Shown in pieces: positions 1 through 9,462 of a stretch of DNA of 64,000 nucleotides (its first letter is position 1; the number at the start of each line of letters is the position of its first letter). The DNA is taken from positions 4,756,762 to 4,820,761 of the forward strand of contig NW_024735503.1 in the NCBI RefSeq assembly GCF_018991925.1. Direction: 5' to 3'. Origin of the DNA: Homarus americanus (Eukaryota > Arthropoda > Malacostraca > Decapoda > Nephropidae). The position numbers and the translations under genes were made by a program. The notes beneath the pieces are model-generated. The model saw only the letters and a list, made by a program, of their open reading frames with translations, was not told the origin of the DNA and ran no database searches.

Positions 1-626
1 ACCTCCTCTAACACACCCTCCCCCTAACACACCCTCCCACCTAACACACCCTCCACCCCTAACACACCCTCTAACACACCCCTCCCCTCCTAACACACCC
101 TCCCCTCCTCCCACACCCTCCCACCCCTAACACACCCTCCACCTAACACCCCTCCTCCTAACACCTCCTCTAACACACCCCTCCCTCCCTAACACACCCT
201 CCCACCTAACCACACCCCTCCACCTAACCCCCCTCCCTAACACACCCTCCTCCTAACACACCTCCCACCTAACACACACCCTCCACCTAACACACCCCTC
301 CTCCTAACACACCTCCCCCTAACACACCCTCCCACCTAACACACCTCCCTCTCCCACACCCCTCCTCTCACCCACACCCTCTTCCCTACACACCTCCTCC
401 TAACACACCCTCCTCCCCTACTTCCCTCCTCTCTTACACCCTCCTCCTAACACACCTCCTCCTAACGCACCCTCTTCCTAACACACCTCCTCTACTACCC
501 TCCTCCCTAACACACCCTCCTCCTAACACACCCCTCCTCCTAACACACCCTCCTCCCTAACCACCCTCTTCCCTAACACCTCCTCTACTTACCCTCCACC
601 CTAACACACCTCCTCCTACACACCTT
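1..626. repeat. C-rich minisatellite (CCTAACACACCCTC type)
   Basis: An irregular tandem array of 14-17-bp units built on CCTCCTAACACACCCTC, with many small indels. It starts at or before the window edge, so its true length is unknown. The C-rich strand is the + strand, opposite in skew to the next array. It ends in single-copy sequence near 626. No coding is supported. Confidence 0.9.
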
Positions 627-807
627 CCATCGTCTGGTCTCTGTTTTGTCTTTCTTGATCATTCCGCTATAGAGAGGTCACCTGCTGACCTTCCCCGTTA
701 GAAGAAAGTTACACATTTAACGGACATTCGATCTAACGGACTAACCTCTCACACTTATAGTCCGGTACATAGAGGTTTTATTGTACGCTTTAGAAACATT
801 TTATAAT

Positions 808-2890
808 GGTAGGCTGGTGGGGGGTAGTGGTAGGAGTGGTGGGGGAAATGTGGGGTGGTGGGGGGTAATGTAGGGTGGTGGGGGGTAGTGTGGGAGGTTG
901 AGATAGTGGTAAGTGGTGTGGGTAGTGGTGGGGTGGTGGGGATGTGGTGAGCTGGTGGGGAGTAGTGGATGGTGGGGGTAATGGGAGCTGGTGGGAGTAA
1001 TGTGGGCTGGTGGGGGAGTGGTGTGAGGGAGGTGGGGATAGTGGCAGAGTGGTGTGGTGAGTGTGGGGTGTGTGGGTAGTGTGAGCTGGTGGGGTAGTGA
1101 GTGGTAGAGATGATTAATGAGCTGGTGGGGGTAGTGGTAGGGTGGTGGGGAATGTGAGAGGCTGCTGGGGGTAGTGGTAGGCTGCTGAGGTGTGGTGGGG
1201 AGGGTGTGGGTGGTGGTGGGGAGGTGTGGAGTGAGTGGTGAGGCTGGTGGGGTGTGGGCTGGTGGGGTGTGGTGGGGTGGGTGGGGAGGTGGTTGGCTGC
1301 TGGGGGTAGTGGGTGGGGAGGTGTGGGGTAATGAGCTGAGTGTGGGTGGTGGTGAGAGTGTGGTGCCGGTAGAGTGGTGGGGTAGTGGTAGAGTGGTGTG
1401 GGTATGGTAGGAGGTGGGGTACCAGTGAAGTGGTGTGGGTAGTGTGGGGTGGTGTTGTAGTGGTGGGGTGGTGTGGGTAGTGGTAGGGGAGGTGAGTGGT
1501 GGGGAGTAGTGGTGGGGTGGTGTGGGTGCCTGTGGGGAGGTGTGGGTGAGTGGAGGAGGGTGGGGGTGAGTGTGGGGAGGTGTGGGTAGTGGTGGAGGCT
1601 GGTGGGGTGGTGAGGCAGGATGGTGGGGGTAGTGGTGGGGTGTGGAGTAGTGTGGGGTGGTGTGGGTGGTGAGGCAGGGTGGTGTGTAGTATGAGATGGT
1701 GGGGGAGTAGTGTGGGGTGTGTATGGCTGAGTGGGCTGGTGTGGGTACTGTGGGGTGGTGGGGGGTAGTGGTGGGGTGGTGTGGGTAGTGGTAGGATGGT
1801 GGAATGAGTGTGAGGTGTGGTGCTGTGGGCTGGTGTGGGCACTGTGGTGGTGGGGGTAGTGTGGTAGGGTGGTGGGGGGTAGTGGTAGGAGGGGTGGGGA
1901 GTGAGTGTGATGGTGTGGGTGGTGTATGATGGTGTGGGTAGTGGTGGGTGGTGTGTGTTGGTGGGGTGGTGGGGTAGTGGTAGGATGGTGGGAGGTGGCA
2001 GGTGGTGCAGGAGTGTGGTAGGGTGGTGGGAGTAGTGGTGATGGTGTGGGTGATGTGGGGTGGTGTGGAGTGTTACAGGAGTGGTGGGGATAGTGTGGTA
2101 GGATGGTGGGGGTGGTGTGGTAGGAGTGGTGCAGATGGTAGGGTGGTGTTGGTGAGTGGTAGGGTGGTGTGGAGTAGTGTGGGGTGGTGTTGGTCAGGAG
2201 TGGTGTTGGTAGTGAGAGGGTGGGTGTGGAGTGATGGTAGGATGGTGGAGTGGTGGTAGGATGGTGGGAGTGTGGTGAAACAGGGTGGTGTTGGTAGTGG
2301 TAGGGTGGTGTGGATAGTCGTAGGATGGTGTGGATAGTGTGAATAGGATGGTGGGGGTGGTGTGGTGGTGGGGGGTAGTGGTGGGGTGGTGTTGGTAGGG
2401 GTAGTGTTGGGATGGTGAGAGGGGTGGTGTGGAAGGTGGTAGGATGGTGGGGGGGTAGTGTGGGATGGTGGGGAGTGGTGTGGGAATGGTGTTGGTAGGG
2501 GTTAGTGGTAGATGGTGGGGGTAGTGGTAGGATGGTGTGGGTAGTGGTAGGAGTGGTGTTAGTAGTGGTGGGATGGTGGCGGTGGTGTGGGTAGTGGTAG
2601 GATGGTGGGGAGTAGTGGTAGGATATTGGTTGTGGTGGGGTAGTGTTGAGGTGGTGTGGTAGTGGTAGGATGGTGGGGGTGTGTAGGTGTGTGGTGGGGA
2701 TAGTGGTAGGGTGGTGTTGGTAGTGGGTGGTGTTGGTAGTGGTGGGGTGGTGTGGGTAGTGGTAAAATTGTGGTGTGGGTAGTGAGGTAGGGTGGTGTGG
2801 GTAGTGGTAGGGTGTGGAGTGAGTGGTAGGATGGTGGGGTGGAGGTAGGGTGGTGGAGTAGTGGTAGGGTGGTGTTGGTAGGGAGGTAGA
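808..2890. repeat. G/T-rich minisatellite, about 2.1 kb
   Basis: A degenerate tandem array of roughly 18-22-bp units built on GGTGGTGTGGGTAGTGGTAG, with frequent GGTGGGGGTAGTGG variants. It ends in a short GA tract (about 2888-2906). The complementary strand has long stop-free frames encoding only Thr/Pro/His/Tyr peptides. These follow from the repeat composition and are not a gene. Confidence 0.92.
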
Positions 2891-2906
2891 GAGAGAGAGA
2901 GAGAGA

Positions 2907-3586
2907 CAGACATTACTGCAGTCAGCGTCCAGGTGGTGCTTGCTGCAGTCAATCAATATCTTATACCACGTGCTCACTCTCTCTCTTTCTCTCTCACTCT
3001 CTTTACATGCTTGTCTGTGTGTCTCTCTTTCTCGGGAGTAGTCTTTACGAGCAGTAATGTAGCACCAGGTTGAAGCGCCTCTCTCAGTTCATACGCTAAA
3101 CCTCCACCCGGTAACACATCCCATCTTTTAATATATGTTAAACAAGGATAGGTAAGGGTTGCTCGTACAGACAAGTTATCTAAGAACAACCTGCCTTAAG
3201 CCGTAGTTAAACAAAAAGTAACCATCGTCTTGTGCCCCCCCACCAAAAAAAAAAATATATCAGGAAGGTCACGAAAGGCGGATATGAAGGGAACTTAAAC
3301 CCCAGTCGAGACAAAAACAGATGCAGGTCTTGGAAGTAAATATTATTGGAGGAATGTGTAAGTTTCTCTTTCCTTCTATCCATCGACTCGGAATCTCTTG
3401 TTAAGGTGATAATGTGGATAATTTGCCCTAATTAAGGTTTTAGGCGATGCTCCAGGCTCATGTATGTGTGTGTGTGTAGTGGACATGGTTACGACTGGTT
3501 TGTTTTTCAGAAGGCTGTTGGAGTACGTTTTTCTGTCTTCTTGTTTGTCAATGTAGCTTGTCTGGTGTACACGATGGCTGGCAAAT

Positions 3587-3621
<35 letters not shown>

Positions 3622-3865
3622 TTCATCAGCGGGGAACATCGAGTCTTCTCTCGTACACAACGGGGGCCCGCCTGTCGATCAGATTATATTAGACGTTTTG
3701 GGATATTTTACAGATTACAAAGGGCTTCGAGGAGGGACGCCCACGAGCCTCCTAAGATGAGAGATGACGCTCTTAACCCGCAGCGATAAAGTTGTATCTG
3801 TGAGGCAGGAACGGGGAGGGGAGGAAGAAGGTTGTGAGATGGGGAAGAGTTACATTGGGGGTATT
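2907..3865. other. Single-copy stretch, no gene recognised
   Basis: Mixed-composition sequence containing a CA microsatellite at about 3586-3620 and a short GT run at about 3463-3476. No exon with good splice signals and no long frame starting at ATG is convincing here. Confidence 0.5.
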
Positions 3866-4130
3866 CTCCTGCTTCTTTCTCCTCCTCCTTCTCCTACCCT
3901 TCCACCATTTTTCTCCTCTTATCTTTTTCCATGCCACCTCATACGTACATTTCCTTTTTCTTCCCCTTTACTTTTCATCATTTCATATTTCACTCTTTCC
4001 CTTCTTGTTGTTTTTTTCCTTCGCTCTTCCATTCTCATTTCCTTTTCACATCTTTTGTTTCCCCAGTTTTCTTTCCCTGTTTCTTGTTCCCTTATTTATC
4101 ACCTTCTTCCCCTCCACATTCACCCTAAAG
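3866..4130 (+). repeat. Polypyrimidine-rich tract
   Basis: About 265 bases that are overwhelmingly C and T on the + strand, in irregular CTTCTCCTCC-type strings. Two overlapping open frames (Phe/Leu/Ser-rich) run through it. Both are explained by composition. Such a tract could form triplex DNA or act as a long splice-acceptor region, but neither is shown. Confidence 0.7.
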
Positions 4131-4194
4131 GTCACTACAGCATCACGTCTTACATAGTCCACAGTTACCTACATGTTTACACTTTTTGGGGGTC

Positions 4195-4900
4195 TTGGTT
4201 ACGTTAGGTTAGGTTTTTGGTTAAGTTTGTTGGTTAGGTTAGGTTTTGGTTAAGTTTGTTGGTTAGGTTAGATTTTGTGTTTTGTTGGTTAGTGGTTGTT
4301 AAGTTTGGTAGGTTTTGTTGTTGTTGGTTAGGTTGTTGTTGTTTGTGGTTAGGTTAGGTTTTTGAAGTTTGTTGAGTTAGATTTTTGTTGTTTGTTGGTT
4401 AGGTTAGGTTTTTTGCTGTTTGTTGGTTAGGTTAGGTTTTTGGTTAAGTTTGTTGGTTAGGTTAGGTTTTTGGTTAAGTTTGTTGGTTAGGTTAGGTTTT
4501 TGGTTAAGTTTGTTGGTTAGGTTAGGTTTTTGGTTAAGTTTGTTGGTTAGGTTAGGTTTTTGCTGTTTGTTGGTTAGGTTAGATTTTGGTTGTTTGTTGG
4601 TTAGGTTAGGTTTTGCTGTTTGTTGGTTGGGTTAGGTTTTTGGTTGTTTGTTGGTTAGGTTAGGGTTTTTGGTTTGTGGTTGGGGTTTGGTTGTGGTTAG
4701 GTTATTTTTGTTGTTTGGAGGTTTTGGAGTTGTTGGTTAGGTTAGGTTTTAGTTTGGTGGTTATTTTGGTAAGTTTGTGGTTGTTAGTTTGTTGTGGTTA
4801 GTTAGGTTTTGCTGTTTGTTGTTAGGTTAGGTTTTTGGTTAAGTTTGTTGGTTAGGTTAGGTTTTTGGTTAAGATTGTCGGTTAGGTTACGTTTTTTGGG
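4195..4900. repeat. 30-bp minisatellite with embedded TTAGG-like motif
   Basis: Tandem units of about 30 bp containing GTTGGTTAGGTTAGGTTTTT followed by GGTTAAGTTT. Units at 4441-4560 are essentially identical, while both flanks are degenerate and shortened. Each unit contains GGTTAGGTTAGG, the arthropod telomere-like pentamer repeated twice. The array may have grown from an interstitial telomeric seed. Confidence 0.9.
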
Positions 4901-5030
4901 GCTTTAACCATTGTATTTGACTCGCTTCAAGCGGTTAATGGGCAGAATAGGGCGTCCACCTTGTCCTAGGAGCAGTCTCAGTGTAGAGCGTCGCGTCGTT
5001 TTCATATCCTCGTCTTCGCCTCGCTCTCAG

Positions 5031-5245
5031 CACCTGCAGTTCACCCTCAATACCATGATTCACACCACCCACACCACCACCATCCACACCACCACCACCA
5101 TCCACACCACCACGATCAACAACACCTTTACCCCCACCACCACCACCACCACTATCACCACCACCCTCACCACCACCTCTATATGCAGCCTTGTACAGTG
5201 GTGACAGTTACTCGTGTTCGCTGGTCAATTACACTCATAACTTAG
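5031..5245 (+). CDS. Candidate His-rich exon (fragment, unassigned)
   Basis: A strong acceptor-like signal (pyrimidine-rich run ending TCGCTCTCAG at 5021-5030) precedes a frame open from about 4970 to a TAG at 5243-5245. Read in that frame, it gives a His/Pro-rich stretch with interspersed Tyr, Asp and Gln, then a non-repetitive tail LYMQPCTVVTVTR. His-rich runs of this kind occur in many animal transcription factors, but no DNA-binding domain is visible, so no identity is proposed. The DNA is a CCACCACCA-type simple repeat at about 5061-5178, so chance is a serious alternative. The Thr-rich reading in another frame is less natural. The 3' boundary is uncertain: either the exon terminates here or it uses a weak donor near 5200. 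Confidence 0.27.
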
Positions 5246-5249
5246 TTTA

Positions 5250-5896
5250 CTGGCGGATTTTTTCCCCACCAGCAGAGAGTGGCTACGTGAACCTGAGTCT
5301 CTCGGCCGCCTCCTCTTCCCCTTCTCTTCTTCGTCTGTCTTCCACTTCCTCCTCTTCTTCTTTTCTCCTTTTTCTTACATAGTATTCATCTCTCTCTCTC
5401 TCTCTCTCTTCAATTTGTTTACATTCTACTTTCTCATCATTCTTTCTCTTATTTATTTCCCTCCACCGTCGACGACAAATATCAAGAGTTCAACGCGATA
5501 GCTTTAGGGAGTCCTGCTGTACTGTTGCCTCATTTGACGGGAGATTTGTCCTTTTAACCTGTCTGTCTATTTATCTGTCTATGTCAATGCCTGTCTGCCA
5601 GTTTATATCCCTTTATCTACTGTATAAATCACACAAAGAGGGGGGAGGAGGAGGGTGGTTACTGTATGTTATGGTTAAAACAAGGTGAGAGAGGAGGGGG
5701 TGGAGGAAGGGAGGTGGGAGGAAGGTGGGGGGTGAGAGGAGGGGGAGGAGGTGATAGGGGGGGGGGAACTGGAGCAAAATATCGTGTGGGTGACAGGAAA
5801 CGCCACCGAGAATATATATTTTTGTAATTAATGTGTTGTACTGTACCGCCTGTCTCTTCTGGCGTCCATTCTCTGTATAATTACTGTATTCACCTC
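5250..5896. other. Single-copy stretch, no gene recognised
   Basis: Contains a CT-rich portion with a (CT)n run at about 5388-5410 and a G-rich, purine-rich segment at about 5640-5770. I see no supported exon or RNA gene. Confidence 0.5.
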
Positions 5897-6041
5897 TTAA
5901 CTGCCCAGCCTCACACCACACACCTTTATAATGGCCTTCACACGTTGTACCATTAAGAATACCCCCTTTAACTGCTCAGCCTCACACCACAACAACCTTT
6001 ATAATGGCCTTCACACGTTGTACCATTAAGAATACCCCCTT
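5897..6041. repeat. Two-copy tandem duplication, 71-bp period
   Basis: A segment starting TTAACTGCCCAGCCTCAC at 5897 is repeated from 5968 with only a few changes. Both copies contain ATAATGGCCTTCACACG and end in ATACCCCCTTTA. The high identity indicates a recent local duplication. Confidence 0.9.
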
Positions 6042-6418
6042 TATACATCCCCCCCCCAAACAAGTTTATTCTATACGCTAGTTACTCTAATTAACTTATA
6101 AAGAAGCATTTTGTTATTTTCTTGATAATTATGAGAGGGGAAAAACCTGTATTTTAGCACGAAGAGAATTAGTTGATGGCACAGAATAAGGGAGAGTTTG
6201 TAGTGTAGTTATTTAATTTACAGTCCCACACTTTATGACGCAGGGCTTCTTAGGTTAATGGTTAGGGTAGAGTTAAGGGGTGACTGTGACGTTCAGGGTC
6301 GACACTAAATTCTAGGGACTTTTATTGCCAAAAATTAATGTACAGTATAAATGTTTTTTGATTCAGTTCAGGTAAATATGAAGGTTAATGTCTTGGTTAA
6401 AATTACATTAGACTATAT

Positions 6419-6592
6419 TGGGATTACCTAAAGATTTCCCTCAGCTTTAACCTACAGATTAACCACCCTAACTCAACCTGAAGAAGGAGGTTAGGTTAGG
6501 GTGTTAAATCAACATTGAACCTAACCTAACCTCATTCCCCCTAAATACAGTCAGGTTAGGTTAAGTTGGTTAATATTTAGGTGAAATAAGCA
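6419..6592. repeat. Foldback (hairpin) repeat, copy 1, degenerate
   Basis: The left arm reads ATTACCTAAAGATTT then AACCACCCTAACTCAACCT. The right part reads GGTTAATATTTAGGTGAAATAAGC, roughly its reverse complement. TTAGG-like tracts lie between the arms. Assigned by comparison with the better copies at 7356 and 40618. Confidence 0.5.
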
Positions 6593-7355
6593 AAGGCGTG
6601 TTCGGAATGACACCCCAGTATGTATTAATTGGGTATTATATGTCGTGATCAGCTGTGGAATATAAGATTTATAACCTGTCGAAGCACACGTCAGCATTAG
6701 TCATCGTGTCGTCCATTAATGCTGAATGTACTGTACAGTCTGGCGAAGCTTCTGGACGCGTGTAAGAGGAGCCCGTGGTGGGAGGCGCTAACTCCTTGGC
6801 TAACACTACAGAAAATGGTACAGCAGCCTAAGACCTTTTAGATTTTCCGAGGAGAAGAATCCACCAACATTAATTTCATAGTGTAGACCCCAGTACACTT
6901 ACCTTCCTCCTAATGACTAGATAGTTCGTTTAAATGGTAATAGGATGTTTCAGAAGCGATAATTGTCTCATATAATGTACGTAAGCTATGTTTGAAGGAT
7001 ATTGATCTAACAGCCCAGGAGATGAAGGAAGTGGGGAGGTAGGCTGGTGTACGAGCACTCGGTTTTTTGTGAGAGAGAAAATGACTCAAGGAGGAAACAA
7101 GTGCAGTAAGAACAACTTGGCGAATCAGTGAATGTTGGAGGATAATGACTGATTTAGATATTGATGGTTTTCAAGATTTATGAATTCATTGTTTTATATT
7201 CTGGCTCATTATAATTCATTCTTGAACTACTCATTTATGGCTATGGTAATAAAGACTGGTAAATAACCCTTACCCTCGGTGGCCACCACAAAGTATTATA
7301 ATTCAACATAAAATTATAAACAAATAAAACAGATCACGTGACTAAACCAGATTAG
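6593..7355. other. Single-copy stretch, no gene recognised
   Basis: AT-moderate, intron- or intergenic-like sequence without convincing exon signals. Confidence 0.45.
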
Positions 7356-7473
7356 GATCACATGAAGATTACACACCCCACCTTATTTCGCCATGCTTCC
7401 TCCCCGCCCTAGGTAGAGTTACGGTGTTTACTCCTCAGGTAAAATAACTCTGGGGGTTTAATCTTCAAGTGCT
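7356..7473. repeat. Foldback (hairpin) repeat, copy 2
   Basis: Left arm GATCACATGAAGATTACACA; right arm end GGTTTAATCTTCAAGTG, its approximate reverse complement. Inner arms (CTTATTTCGCC versus GGTAAAATAACTC) also pair. The centre is CCCTAGGTAGAGTTACGG. Confidence 0.7.
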
Positions 7474-7689
7474 CCCCATTCTTCAGTAATCACCTCAATA
7501 AGTAATGGTTCCCTGTCCTCACGCGTTGATCAGTAAATGTCTACGGAAACGTTAGCTTTGATGGCTAAGTACAGTACAGTATGCTGAAAGAGACGAAAGC
7601 GGTGGTAATTTTAACTGAGGGATCATTTGTGTGTTGATCCACTGGACACTGGCCACCATAACCATCACGTTCCTCCGGCGGGTCTCCAG

Positions 7690-7815
7690 GACTTGTTGTC
7701 ATGCGCCATGAGTCTGGTAGGGCCACACAGGACACGCCCTCCACTTTCACCTTCTGCGCCCTCAGAAGTTGTGTTCGGTATGTTTTGTGGTGGTCAGTGG
7801 CCCGCTTGCACTAAG
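7690..7815 (+). CDS. Candidate exon, phase 0, unknown product
   Basis: An open segment bounded by a possible acceptor (GGGTCTCCAG ending 7689) and a good donor, ACTAAG|GTGAGA, at 7816. It is 126 bp, exactly 42 codons in phase 0. It contains an in-frame ATG at 7708 that could start a 36-residue first coding exon (MSLVGPHRTRPPLSPSAPSE, then a Val/Phe/Gly-rich end). The peptide is Pro/Ser-rich and matches no family I know. The acceptor's pyrimidine tract is weak, which favours a first-exon reading if the exon is real. Its strand and phase match the exons at 20.3, 21.2, 34.9 and 47.3 kb, the main reason for listing it. Confidence 0.3.
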
Positions 7816-9462
7816 GTGAGATTTTCTCTTGGTATTGATGAATTAGATTAGGTGATAGTGAGCTTAGTGTAATCATGAGTGTTTGTCTTTTAAGTTGGTA
7901 TATTAATCTGAACACGTCATGCCGCCGATGGTAGTATGTTCGATAAAATAAATACACCAAGATCTGAAAATTTGAATCTCGCGCCAAAAGTACCAAGCTA
8001 TAATTTTAAACATCTCGGTCTTGACCAAATTATTTGATTATTGTACTGTACTAAAATATATCATCATCAAATTATTGGCTGCGACAGTAGTAATAGCCTT
8101 ATGTTAGTCTGAAGTATTATAAGTGTTAAGCCTTCCCATATACTGGTACGGCCGCGCCTTCAATCGATTGGCCGCCGCCCTGTAGACGAGAGGTTGACAC
8201 ACGCCGCTTTTTCAGTATTATGAAGTTGTTTAATAGACATAGATAATAAAGGATTACCCCCAAACATGGCAAGACAAAAATAGTTCTAATATTATATGGT
8301 TGTTTCTTTTTTTTATTTGAAGTTTTTCCGAAAAGAAAACATGCCGCCTGCCACAACATCTCGGGCGGCCAACATGATTTTATGACTGTCGTGGATTTTG
8401 GTCATGAGGTGGCGGGGCTCAGCCATGCATCGTGTCTCCAACCTTCCATGCATGGATGCGCGTCATGCAGATAAAATTACATGTATACATAAATCGGCCT
8501 CTTGCCTCTCCTGTGACAGTCATTTGTGTGAATTACTATCTCTATGGTTCATTAAATTTCTTCCTTAATATTATAACTTTCTGGGATTTGTTTGTAATAT
8601 GTTTACGAATGTTTACTTCTGTGTGGATGACTAAATTAGGATAGGTCAAGTTTACTCACCAAGTGCCTGTGGCAATGACATTGGGAAGGTTGAGTTGCCA
8701 TGTCGGTAATTTAACTGTACAGTTGGGGGTGGTAGTAGTAGTGGCACCTTAGAGGTCGACCTGGTGTCAGGGAAGCTCCAGCTAGGCTCCAGAGAGGCTT
8801 TGTTTGACTGGTTCCCGAGTCTAGAGCTTTATTACGGCGTCTGTGTAAGGGCAAGTAAGTCACCTGTGGCTCCTGGTCGTTTCTTTTACTACATTAATCT
8901 GTAAATCTCAGTGAACAGGCTGGTAGGGTCAAGTGAGGTGCCCGTCATTAGTTGCATCGTGTAGACCGACTGTAGGTGACCCAGCGTGTGGTCCCTTCCT
9001 TCCCTCCTTGGAGATGACTGACTGGCTCGTGTGTAGTAGAGAGATTTAGCTTGTCTGAGTAACAACAAGTAATTTCCTGGTTTTCGAGTTGCTTTTCCTG
9101 GTTATTTAGACGACCAGTGACAGTGTGGTGTATGGAGAGGTGACAGTTATTGTGTGTATATTGTGTTGTGTACGGTGAAGGGACGATAGTGGTTGTCAAT
9201 AGTTAACATTTACGCATTGTTGTTATTTTGTAACTTAATATTAGTACTGTACCTGTTTTTGTTATGGTGTTTCTGAAGACATTTACTGTAGGTATATTAT
9301 TTATGTGTATTTTGATTGATTTTGGCTGCTACAAAGTCCCAGTATGTGCACGCCTAAATGGAATGTGTGTGTGTGTGTGTGTGTTTACTTTGTCATTCCG
9401 TGTGTAGGTGAAGGTGTAAGAGCGTTTTACCATGTGGGAAGTGTAGCATATGTTTCCCCTGT
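7816..9462. other. Single-copy stretch, no gene recognised
   Basis: Intron-like sequence after the candidate exon. It holds short GT runs (about 9364-9384) just before the large VNTR. No coding signal is convincing. Confidence 0.45.

Noticed and set aside
755..2977. A 740-codon minus-strand open frame rich in Thr, Pro, His and Tyr
   Set aside because: It is the complement of a G/T-rich minisatellite whose units lack stop codons in that direction. Overlapping frames are equally open and there is no sequence complexity.
3764..4207. Hydrophobic Phe/Leu/Ser-rich frames suggesting a membrane protein
   Set aside because: The tract is nearly pure pyrimidine. Codons TTC, CTT, TCC and CCT force this composition in every frame.
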